From: Acanthopleura granulata
Lineage: Eukaryota > Mollusca > Polyplacophora > Chitonida > Chitonidae
Length of the DNA: 64,000 nucleotides
Direction of reading: 5' to 3'
NCBI GenBank assembly: GCA_016165875.1
Contig: JABBOT010000004.1
Location: forward strand, 18,353,672 to 18,417,671
Made by a program: the position numbers and the translations under genes. Position 1 is the first letter of the stretch; every line of letters starts with the position of its first letter. The notes beneath the pieces were generated by a model. It was not told the DNA's origin. It did no database searches and saw only the letters and a list, made by a program, of their open reading frames with translations. Below, one piece after another: positions 49,367 through 61,400 of the stretch.

Positions 49367-49537
49367 CAACAATGTTGCAGAAACCCTGAAGGACTTGGCC
49401 AGTCATCTTTGAAAACGTCACGAGATAGGTCTACTTTGGTTGCGACGTCTCATCACCTATCAGCTCTTGATTGTAGTGTGTTTTTTTACTGTGAGAAGAC
49501 GGGTATCTGTGCAGCAAATCCAAATTTGTGGTTATTT
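49367..49537 (+). repeat. Dispersed repeat R3, copy B
   Basis: Same-orientation, diverged match to 31133-31290, beginning AATGTTGCAGAAACCCTGAA and ending near GTGGTTATT. Confidence 0.65.
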
Positions 49538-52159
49538 TATGTGCTTATTTGAAGCATTTTGATCCATATGGACATTCATACATTTCTCTGGAACTGAGAA
49601 AGGCTATCTGTTTACATGTTGGACAGAAGACTGCAAAAGGTTTATCAGGGTCTGGCAACAAAATCTGTTCAGGGCAGTCACTGCCTGAGAATAAGATTTC
49701 GATGCATGATCTTTCTTCAACCGTATCGGAAGCAAGAAAACCGTTTGGAAAACACTTGGGCAGGGAATACGGTTCCTAGTGAGACCATGCACCCTCACCC
49801 TCGAGTACATTCTCTGATTTCTACGCTATAGCCATATCTAGAGAAGATCCAGAGAAGATCTACAGCCATAAAAGAGAAGAAAACAAAAAGTATAACCAGT
49901 CTTTTCAGAACAGGGTCCCATACAGACCTAAACGGACGTAGGCTTTTTTATGACGTGCTTGGTAACTTTATAAATCACGTTTTAATCTGGAATTCCTACG
50001 AGGCCATACATAGGATGCGCCCTTTGAGACAAACTGTAAACAGCATTGGGCGTCATCCGTACCCTTCGCTCTACAATATTAGAGACGAGACACTCCTTTG
50101 TGTGCGAAGTACGGTCCCCTCTAGCATTGTGGTCTCCTGGTTGAGACCTTGGGAATAACCTGAGTATTCCATTATCATTTTATCGTTGCAAATGACTTTG
50201 AAGTATATTTGAAGTTAAATTTGACAGCATCGCGACCCGTTCGATTTTCCCTACAGTGGCGTTTTTGCTTACTTTAAACTGCAATATCTCGCTTAACATA
50301 CATCACAAATGAAAAAGTGACGTTTTCTGAGCTATGAATGAGGTTCTTTATTGATACATGTATATATATATTTAGTTCAATGTTGTCTTTAAAATTAAGG
50401 AAACGCGCGACACCCTTTAGTACCGATGTATGAAGACTCTTTAAGTCATGCGACAACTTTCTAGACTGGCACCACCAAATGAATGGCTAGACAGTGATAA
50501 TTTTTTGCTATTTATCCTGATAATACGTGTTAATAAGAATTTTTAAATATTTTAAATGCGCTCTAGAAAACTTATTGACTGAGTTCACATTAACAAATTT
50601 AAGGCACGGTATAACGAATTTATCACAATGTAGAGCATTACAGACTACTTTTCTCGCATTAATACCGATACTTCAGCCATCACACACCACATTTACACAA
50701 ATCTTTTGCCACTGAGCCGTCACGGCTGACACAATGAGAAGACGAGCATAAGGTCCCTCTCAGGACATTTGCTGCGCAGAGAGAAAAGTACTTGCCTTAA
50801 GAGGACTGTTAGATTGTCGTTTTCTATTCAATTTGCAAGAGTCTCAGTGCGCTGTACAGAGTATGTGTAGGAGGGTAAGATAAAATTTTCACGGCCCATC
50901 GCCTGCGAGAAGTTTGAATTCAAGACATAGGTTCGAAAAGCCCGGTTCAAAAGTTTAATTGGCTCTGTTACTGTTGAAAGATGGTTAACGTACACCCGCT
51001 TTGCTATTTTTACAAACCGGTTGAAAGTTTTAAAAGCCGTGTAAATTTTATTGTAATTGGGTACTTATTTCAAGGAAAACAAACTTTCGTTCATTCCGCA
51101 GGTTTCGAGACACACCTCAGCGCATGGGATGATTAAGGCTATTTTTGTTAACATGTATACAAGATCCACATTGCCTGCTTGGGCAGACGTCTGCACAAGA
51201 GCTGGGAAATTTAATTGTAGACCAATGTTAACAGGAAGAAATTTCGATCAAAAATGCATGGTCCTTCATCGTATTCCGTTTGATGCTGTTAACATGGTTT
51301 CCTGGTTAGGTTAACAGATCGTGGCACACACACAAAACAATGCTACAATGTATGGGGAATCTTGCCATAATGTGTCTGCAGGTAAGGATGTAACCGGAGT
51401 CCACTTCTAAACTAATGTTATGCTGTCAACCACAAAGAATTCGAGTGCAGTGAAGCTGGGGATCTGGAAAATTCCTGTTCAAATATTTCGTGCAATTGTA
51501 CGGCACGGGGTTTCATGGCTCATCCATTGCTGGATTTCAGTTCAAGTTTACTTTCACTGAATTTGATAGTAATGGTTGGATACTTATTTCAATGAAAACA
51601 AGACCTAACTATATGCAGCGTTTTAGATCACACGCCATTCTGGCTGGACATCTACTGATTCAGAAAACGTTCGGACTATTATTTGCAAGGCCCTCTGTGT
51701 ATAAATATGCTTAGGTTTTACGTCGAATCAAAAAAATTTACTTCTTTTGGTAAGGCGGGTCCATGCTCCCTAAGTGCTGCCGCCACTGGAACATCATGCC
51801 GAAGACACCAGTCACTAAGCAAGGCCGCAACAAGTGCTATATTTAATGTCTTTGGTAAGATACGGGCCGGAATGGATCCCGCATCTCGATGTCGATGCTC
51901 ATACCACAAGGCTCACGTGACCTGCTACGAGATCTGGTGTCCATTTTAATTTTTTTAAAGAATTAATATAATCTTTACAAAAAAACAAAACAAAACGCAG
52001 AACCGACTGTGCTGAAGTTTCATACGCTGTTAGCAAACTGTAAGCCTTCTCAAACTGTAGACAGTTTTATTTCCTGTTCGCAAATTATGCTTCAAATACA
52101 ATTTATTCCGTTTCATCCACAATATTTTTTTGTCTTCAGGAAAATCTCAATGGGCACCT

Positions 52160-52388
52160 GGCTCCAGAATCACAAGGCTGACTTGGACTTCAGTCAAACT
52201 CAGACTTGTAGTATTAATCCTTGACTTAGACTTGAACTCTAAGGGTAACATTTCATTTTTGGCATGAAGTTCTAGGACAACCCTTTGTATTAATCTTTAA
52301 GGTGAGTCCTAACTGTAGTGCAGTAAACTGTTATGAAATTAAGATTAAGCCCGACTTAAGTCTAAGACAGCTTTGTGATCCTGGGGCC
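52160..52388. mobile_element. MITE-like element copy B with terminal inverted repeats
   Basis: Left end GGCTCCAGAATCACAAGGCT, right end AGCTTTGTGATCCTGGGGCC; reversed, the right end matches the left at 17 of 20. Length 229 bp against 232 for copy A. The interior keeps paired GACTTAAGTCT-like blocks near both ends. Confidence 0.8.
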
Positions 52389-54108
52389 AGACTACCATAA
52401 ATAGTAACAGGCTTATACGCTGTGAACCGCAGCAATGGTGTTGGCTATTGCTGCTTAACGGAATTGGATTTATCACATATCTTCCATAAATTCTTCAGAA
52501 TTCACCAAATCCTGAAGACATTTCCCATTTCACATACTAACTTCTGTTTCCAGTATCACACAACTAGCCCTTGCATATCATTTTCTGTATGATTTAACAG
52601 ATAATACCACAGGAAAGCGTATAGTGAAGTTTCTCAATGTGAAAATAAGCATATTTCAACTAAATTCATATGTTCTTGAAAAGCTCAGAAATACAGTAAC
52701 ATTTTATATTACAAAGCTTTATCATAGTTGTAGTTTATGAACTAAATAACACAGGTATATCAACAAGACAGAACAATGTCAACAGCAGTGCTCTGTCCTG
52801 AACGTTACACACATTCCACAGTAAAGAACAGGTTTTTGGTAAATAAACGTACTAAATTAATTATTAACACGAGTTATAAAAGGTCATGCTTGAAAGTGGT
52901 AATGGATCACACACCGTGTTTTAAACATTCTGTAAACATTCAACATCATTCAGTTGTGAAGATTCAAGGATCTTCATTGGGAACACATACTGACGAGAAA
53001 ATACATGGATACACATTCTACTAACTCCAACCAAGCCTAAACTATAGCAAACAAATATGCCAGCCAGATGTCATTTTTTGTATACAAAGTCTTCAGGTCA
53101 TATCTTTAGAAGAAATATGCTGACTTCCAAGGGCAGATGTAGTGAGGATATGGATACAGCAACTATAATTATGGCTGCAGTTGAAAAGAAATACAAAGAA
53201 AAAATCTGAGAGTATCATATGAGGCATTCAGAATAAACAGAGAGTCTCACATCAATCAAAGCACACATACGTACGGTGAGGTGAAATGCAAATTCAAATA
53301 CAACAATTTGATGGCTGACAATCTTGTTTTGTGGTCAACTAGGCACAGAAAATTGCAAATCTATCTGACCTTTCTAGAGATCCTTAACCACAATACACCA
53401 AGAAAGGTCATAAGGGAAGATATTCCCACACAAAATCTGAAGCATATGTACAGAAACAAAGACTACTGTGTCACCTTGAAACAAAGAATGACAGACGCAA
53501 CCAGTAATACAGGAGAGCCAAGGCAGCCAAATGCAATGAATACAGTAACTATAATCATAGCCACTGTTGTAAAGAAATGCCAAAAAAAAAAAAAAAAAAT
53601 CTGACAGAATCATGAGGCATTTGGCATTTACAAACCAATCACAGTGCACATACTGAAAACAGAAGTGCAACACATTTTCAAATGACTGAATACTCCCATA
53701 AAAACAGTTAACAGTGACTTTAAAAGAAAGGAACATATTTATACAAACTGCACATTAAATGAAAGAGCTATATAAACTGTGTGGAATACATTTTTTTTTT
53801 TACATTTTTTAAAGGTTTCGTAAAAGAGGCAATCTGTTTTAAACATCGTCATTTTTTACAAAATCCACCTATTCGGGGCACATAGAAAGTCCTGCCATGT
53901 TTTAGGCTTGTCCAGTGAAAATCCTCCTTCTGTCCTCTTGAATATTCATCGTTTTCATTCATTCAAGGTTTTACTCGTACCATTTAATTAACGTGCATTT
54001 CCAGTCTCAGCTAAATATGTTCATACATCGTAATAATCGAGGATTTTAAGTTCTGTTAAAGCCAACTCTTAAACACGAAGAGTTTGAGATGTACCAGAGG
54101 GCCACATC

Positions 54109-54396
54109 ATGCCTACATGCTTGGCTATAGGCTGCCAAAATATGTCTGAATTGCGATGTCCTAAAGGCAGAGATCGCAACCTGTCCTTTCACTCATTGCC
54201 CGTCAAACCCAGAAATCCCGGTTCCAGCTCACTTGAGCTTGATGCGTGGTCGATCGAACTACTGCTCTCAGCCTCACTCCTGTGCTATTCAAACTGGTTG
54301 CCTTGTAAGCCGAAGTTACATTCACTATCATCAGAAGTAGAGCTGGAAGCCCTCCATTATATTATCTACGTTTGCAAGATAAGCACGATGACGTAA
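54109..54396 (+). pseudogene. Possible THAP zinc-finger N-terminal fragment
   Basis: The open frame starts MPTCLAIGCQN and soon reads LSFHSLPVKP, which fits the start of a THAP domain (first C-x4-C pair and the FHxLP motif). The expected Trp and the closing C-x2-H are not found in frame or nearby, and no good donor follows. Either a first exon with an unseen splice or a decayed transposase/THAP remnant. A TGACGTAA word follows at 54389. Confidence 0.3.
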
Positions 54397-55653
54397 ACAA
54401 TGTGGCGGCCTAAAAAGGCTTCTCAGTCTTGGATGTTTAACTATTAATTACTCAAATAACAAGCACTTCCGCCACACAACTGAGATTTTTTATTTAACCA
54501 TAAGTAAAGCTCTTTCATTTAAGGTATAGGTTGTATAAATGTGTTCCGTTCTTTTACATAGCCTCTGTATAAGCCAGATGAAACATCTTCATAATTTACA
54601 GGTATTTCCATTCCTGATATTTTTTCAGCTAGAAATGACGTGAAGCTATACTGGAGAGAAAAAAGCCTTTATGATTATGGTTGCTGTTCATTCGTTAAAC
54701 TTTATTTTACTGTGTCGATTTCAAGTTACTTGATAGAAATTTCTTTGTAACTTTGAACAACAGACAGCAACACCTTGAAGAGGTAAGGGTAAAAGTTATT
54801 TAACCTTTGCACTGAATGTCCTCCCATAACCCACTGTAAAAAAAAAAAAAAAAAGTTTTAATTTAAAGTGTATGTGTGTGATGAGTTTTCTACTGGTCAC
54901 ACTACAAAAGTAGGGCCATCTTTCTTTTGATCTCAACTTTTGATCTCAAACCACACCTATTCAATATTTAGTTCAGCTAAATAAGTTTACTCCTTTAAAG
55001 TTTACTAAAGTTTAATTCCTAGCTGAAATATTTGAGGTTTGGTGTAAAATAAATAGGTTATTAAATGGCTACTGGCTGTTGTGGATTCAATTTTTTTGTG
55101 GTGTAACAGTGAATGAATTCATCCACATCTGCTAATTCTCATCCAATATCCTAAACAGCTTTAAAGTAACAAGTGCTACCAAAAGCTTGGTAGACAGGCA
55201 GTATATCAGACAATGGACAATCAAAATTGAAAATAAATATTAAGTACAAAATATGTCTCTTGATCTTTTTTTTCATTTGAGCCAAGTTTCACTGAGATCA
55301 GGCTAAGTTTGTTGGAGGAGAAGAATCCTGAAATAATTGTCCACAAATCTTGACAGGCAGACATACAACATCCACACTGAACAAAAACTATGGTAAAAGC
55401 ACTTTTATGGCAATGTCACCACATGCTGGATTAACTTGCAGAGAGAGAAAGACGGATGGATAACTTGCCCGTACACATCTAAATATTATTACCAAAATTC
55501 ACCCCTGAAGGGTTCTGGTATCCTTAAGGTCTGTCTCGCCCATCTTCATAGAAAAATTTACGGACAAATGTCCTAATACTGAAACTGATCATTGACAGAT
55601 CGAAGCACTGTGATGGAGAGAGGGAAAGCTAGAATCTGTAAAATCTGTTCCGA

Positions 55654-55704
55654 TTAAAAAATGTTTTTCAAGCTGTGTCTCAATCTTCCCATCTCTTGTT
55701 GTTG
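55654..55704 (-). CDS. SYCP3: SYCP3 last coding exon and stop
   Basis: QQQEMGRLRHSLKNIF and TAA. The acceptor is TTACAG. This terminal motif is the best family marker in the gene. Confidence 0.87.
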   Translation of the reverse strand, partial: QQQEMGRLRHSLKNIF

Positions 55705-58450
55705 CTGTAAGTAGACAAAAAAATATTACAGGGGTCAGAAGGATAAAAAGAAATTCTTTCTGCTATATGAGTGAAACTAAGGATTACAAGATACAGGTAA
55801 GTTCTAACATGTAATACTGATGATGGCCAGCTATACTAACTTTTGTCTTCTGAACATTATTATTAAACTGAAATTTAGCTCTTTGAAGTAAACTGAGTGA
55901 CTTGAACATGGAAAAGAGATTTAACAATAGACATATATTTATGTACACTAGGCAAAACTTCTGTAAACACTTTTGTTAATAAGTTAATTCTCACACACAA
56001 TCGATTACCAGGTGTTAATTTCAGGCTGAAGTCAAATGAATGCAGTCATTGCTGTCATCAGAAATTAAAAAAAAAACAGCATTCTCAAGGATTTTCATAT
56101 GCCACACCAAATATGATGTCCAGGAATACTGTAATTCATCTGACAACACTGAAATGCCTTTGAGGCTTTTGTGAATTGCCAAGGCTGATGTTACCTGTCT
56201 GATGGTGTTCAATATGTACAATTTCACATGAGGGCAAAATTTACTCACCAACTTTTCAGTCACCCACAGCTGTGCATGTATTGACAAGCCAATAAATGCA
56301 CATTGTATATAAAAGATACTTACGAAGATTTGCAAAATTGCTTTGTGCAGAGTAGCTAGCTCTCTCTCTAGGGTTTTTCTTGTCGAGGTCTGCAAGAATG
56401 ACAGATGTTTTATGTTATAAAGTAAATAAATGTTAACCAAAATTAAAGAAGACATCATTGTCAAAAAACTGAACTTTCATCTTCAACAGAATGACCAACT
56501 ACTTGTTTAGAAAGTACAAAGCTATTAAATATGTAAATATACCAAAACCCTGCCTAAGGATACTGTACCGGAAACTTTTGTTGCATTTCTTGTCCGACTT
56601 TTCTTCATGTATACATGTATTAATGAGTGCAACAAAAGACACTCACATCAATCCTGCTTGATATATAACGTGATAAGTGAAGCTTGTTAGATATCTGAAT
56701 AAAGATTATCTCCAGTGAAGTTGGATTTATTTGTTTATTTGATTGGTGTTTTATGCTGTACTTAAGAATATTTCACTTATACGACGACAGCCAGCATTAT
56801 GGTGGGAGGAAACCAGGCAGAACCCAGGGGAAACCCACGACCAGGTAGCTGGCGGACCTTCCCATGTACTTCTGAACTTGGAGGTGTCGCTACCGTTTCA
56901 AACTGATATTACAACAATCGCATACACTTGGGATAACCTCGGTTATCCCAGACTCAATATATGAGACTCAATTTTCCCATATGGAATGGAAGTTCTCCGG
57001 TAACAGATTTCCACTGAATCAGATGATGATAATTTATTATGACCAGGAAGACACCTGCTTTGGAAACAAGTACCTAACCCATTGGATGATATATGGGATT
57101 GAGTATCATTTAAAGTATACATGGTACTGAGATTCTCAGAAAGTCTTGTGGGATGGTGTCTCAAAATGAGTACTACTAAAAAAGTATCTTGATTCAACTG
57201 AACGAAGATGTGTAGAAATTATACAAAAACTAATAGTAACTAGTAGTATTTAGAAAGAAAGGTTAACATATGCTTGATGAACCACCTTACAGAAAGAAAG
57301 GTGGAAAAATGGCCATCGAATGCTAAGAATTATGTATTTTGATGTAGTCTACACTTAGAGCAAGTCTCACTGATATTGGACAAAAAATGTAGGAGTAGTG
57401 TTTTGAAGGAAAAGCTAACAGATGCCGGACAATGGACATCTTGCTAATACATAACCTCTCCTGGTCTTTAACCAGTAGAGGTAAAAACCTTAAACATAAT
57501 GTCAAGTGACATAAATTATAATTTATGTCACTATAATTCATTTTCTCCAATCCCACTAAATACTATTATATATATGTATACTGAATGCAAAAAAACTTAT
57601 ACTAATAGCTATTTTGATTTGCTGATTATGTTCAGAACTTATCCTTCGTCCACATTGACAATTTCTGGGGCTTGATTCAATCTGACCACTTCGCGCATCA
57701 GAGGAAGTGCTCTGCTTCAATCAGCCTACAATGTTTGGCCTACATGTATTAAATCTTCAGCTTATACTATGACCTTACTGACATACATACATACCTGCTG
57801 ATGTTTCTCCTTGAAGTCAGTCTCGTCAATACCCTGTTCATATGATAGATGTAGGCGCTTCAAATTTCTCACCCTGCAGAAATATATACTCATGACTTCA
57901 AAAGAACAAAATATCAATGCAAAAATAGCAAGCCATAAAATAATTGAGGCTAAAATAAATATAACTCTTAAACAGCTTTATTAATTATTAATAATTGAAA
58001 CAAACTGTTTTCAGCTGATGTCATGCAAAGGTCTTTGTACAGGCAAATATTGAATCAGCGGCTGGCATGCAAGCTAAGATGGGACTCCATAGCACAAATT
58101 GCAAAGGGAGTCACTGCAAGTCATTTGACGTCATGTGATGACCTACATTTGTTGATATTTAAAATGAAAAGTATGTAGACAGATGTAAAATGCCATGCTG
58201 GTTAAGAATCTGGTTTTATTTTTGTTGTGTGATATAACTAACAGCTAAATCTGAAAAATTGCATTTTTAAAAAATTTTTGAAGGTCACATGACGAGAATC
58301 TATAGCAGCTGAAAGCAGAAAACACATGAAAGTAAAGATCTATATGTGCTCTTACTACCATCAGCTGAAAATGGTGAACCCATGGCCAGAAATTCAAAAG
58401 GTACAGCATTTTGAAATGCGCAACACATTTGATTTTGCATATGCTATTCA

Positions 58451-58489
<39 letters not shown>

Positions 58490-61400
58490 GTTAATGCACA
58501 TGTACGGAGTTCTCAGACAGTAGACAACAACCCTAGTTTTCCAAACTTCAAGTTATAGGATCGCTATGTGACAGGTGTTGGCAATGTTATTGCTGTTGTC
58601 ATCATAGTTGTTGTTTTAAGTCTTGCCATAGTGCAGTTTTATGGCTATGTACCATAAAATACCACCATCGTTGGCCTGCTCTACTATAGTTAGAAATATT
58701 GCAGTGTCCCAAAACAGCTCTGTAATGAGGCAAAAGCTGAAAACCATGTGTGAAAACTGCTTGGAAGCTGCAGAATTCTAGTTTAGTTCTGCATAAAGGG
58801 CTCGCAAATTTAGCTGTTGATTTCAATTGCTCTTAAAATAATATTTTCTCATGTATTTTTTTGAAATTATTTGCTTCACGTGACATGATGGCCATATTGG
58901 ATTTTATCTAAAACCTTTAAAAATCATTTTCTCAAAAAGATTGTTCTCAAACTTTATATATAGAATCTCCATGTCTACATGTATGTATTTCATGTTTAAA
59001 GGGACCAGTTTGATGGGTGGAATTTTTGCAGTGCAAATTTATTGGCTTAATACATCATGTGACCTAATACTTGATATGTCGCTGTAATATTTGGCTGCAA
59101 TGACACATATAAAACACCTAAGCATATGTAACTATGCTGATTCCAAATCTGACACCAGTGTGTTTACCAAATTTTAAACCCTTTACATAATTTGGCTTGT
59201 TTACATTTCTAGCTGGGGGCTTCTGTGGCTCAGTCGGTTAGCATGCTAGCGCAGCGCATTGACCTAGAAGCCTCCCACCAATGCAGTGGCTGTGAGTTCA
59301 AGTCCAGCTCATGCTGGCTTCCTCTCTGGGCATACGTAGGAAGGTCCCCCAGCAACCTGCTGATGGTCCTGGGTTTCTGCCAGACTCTGTCCGGTTTCCT
59401 CCCACCATAATTCTGGCCACAGTTGTATAAGTGAAATATTCTTGAAAACATCAATCCAATAAATAAATAAATAAATAAATTTCTAGCAGTAACTCTAACT
59501 ACTGGTGCTAGAACTATGAAACTAGTTTTTATATTAGAGCTCCCTAAGTGTTGTCTTTTTTTTTTTTGTATTATCATTATTTTTCCTTAGCCCTTTAGGA
59601 TCTCTGGAAGGAATAATTTTTTATGTATCTTTCTGAAATTTGGTGCCATTATTTCCAATGCGATGTGGCAACTTCATGCAATGTTTTGAGCTATACAGCT
59701 ATAATTTTCATTGGTGTTTCCCATTCCTCTCAAATCCTTGAAACTTTTGGGATATATTTGGACTCAGCGTAAAATAATTACATAAGGAAATATTAGAATA
59801 AGCACATAATATCATACACTGGGAAATACCACAAATCCATAAAGTGAGTCCCATAAAAATAGACATCATTTAAATGGGCACAACTGCCTAAATAGCACAC
59901 AAATCAGGGTTTTATAATTTGAGTAGTTCTACTTAAATACTCACTGCATACAAAATATCAGTTTGTCATGATTGATTGAGCAGTCTTTTGAGATGATGAT
60001 TCTTTCAGGTTTCTTAATAAAATTCAAAATGCAAGATTCTGTTTTTGATATCCAAATTCAGTTTCCAACCTCAAAATCCAGTTTCTAACTCAATTTTACA
60101 AGCCAAATATCTGTTCGTAAATACGAAGTGTATGAATTCCTGCTGTCACATGTCTGTCCGACACATTTACGTCAACACTGCTTTGGTGATCTCTGACTGG
60201 TTACAGAGATGCTTTAATGGCATATATCATGTGGAATACTTCGGAGCATATTTGTAGTTTCCTAATGAAACATACACTGGTGATTGTCACTAGATGGTTA
60301 TTTACCTTCACAGCCTGCCTCGGCCCAATTAAAATATACATACGATAGACCTTCGACCTATAATATGGCTGATGTAATGAAAATATATGTTTAATTACAT
60401 ATTATTATAAATGGCTCACCTTAGTGCTTGAGATTCTCTTATTTTTTTTAATTCCTCCATCTGTCTTTTGTACAAGTTCTAAAATAAGAAAATCCCTTCT
60501 ATTCCATTATGAAAGAAACGCACACTGCATTATTTATCAACGTTTTAATGACAGATATTACATTTGTGTGTACTGTTATAATATCCTAACAACTTCTTTA
60601 ATCAATGTAATTAATACTTCATTATTAAAGAACATTAGTTAACTTTGACAATACTCCCACATCATTTAATGAACTGCCATCAAACACCCTCTTATTTCAC
60701 ACACATGCAGTTCAATACAACACTAACTACATTCAACTTTGTTTGAATATATAATCAACACCTCAAGGTCCAGACACACCTATATACTGTAACACCATCA
60801 TCATTGTTGAACTTCGATTGATCTTACGATATGTCGTAGGGATCTTGGTTAATACTGATCAAAAGGATCTTGGTTAATACTGATCAAAAGTTTTTGGTTA
60901 TAATACATTAATTCTGACCAATCTTAATGTGGTGGGTTTTGTTGCACAAGGTCCTGTATGAGTGTCACAAACAAAAGTGCCGTTTAAGCAATCACTTGAC
61001 TACTGCAGATAAATAAAAGTCAAAGTTTACATTATTTGTGACTGGAAACATTTTCTTGGGATTCAACTGCAGTATATTGGTAACCACTGACCACAAACAA
61101 AAAGCATTTTATGAGCATATCATTTTTTATGCACATAATAGACCATGTAGTCACTCAGTGTACATGGTTTTGAATGTGTAATGATTTTGACCTTGTAAAT
61201 TGGTTGGAACATGTCAAAACTTACAGCTGTGGCAGTCTCTTCTTCCTGGAGGCGGTCAATGTCTTTTTGCAGACCATGTACTTCATTAAGCAGGTCTTCT
61301 CGAAGGTTATTCCTTAACTGTGATCTGTTTTAAACCACAATATACAGACAATTAAAGCAGTGCTGTAATATGACAAACAAGACAGACAAGACAACTGAAC

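Larger units (their letters stand above)
47343..55653. other. Intergenic region between the cyclase 5' end and the SYCP3 3' end
   Basis: 8.3 kb. The cyclase promoter should lie in its first part, but no core promoter element could be fixed. It holds repeat R3 copy B, MITE-like copy B, A/T homopolymers (about 53580-53600 and 54838-54856) and a possible THAP fragment on the plus strand. AATAAA-like words on the minus strand near 54490 and 54706 are candidate SYCP3 polyadenylation signals, unproven. Confidence 0.6.
56390..57794. other. SYCP3 intron with SINE fragment and palindrome
   Basis: 1.4 kb. Contains the reverse-oriented SINE tail (56727-56872), a 10-bp-arm hairpin at 56929-56950 and a 28-bp palindrome (57505-57532). 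No coding. The intron 55705-56323 is plain. Confidence 0.6.
57874..60419. other. SYCP3 intron with full SINE copy and (TA)n run
   Basis: 2.5 kb. Apart from the (TA)n run near 58453-58486 and the SINE at 59215-59480 nothing is recognisable. Confidence 0.6.
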
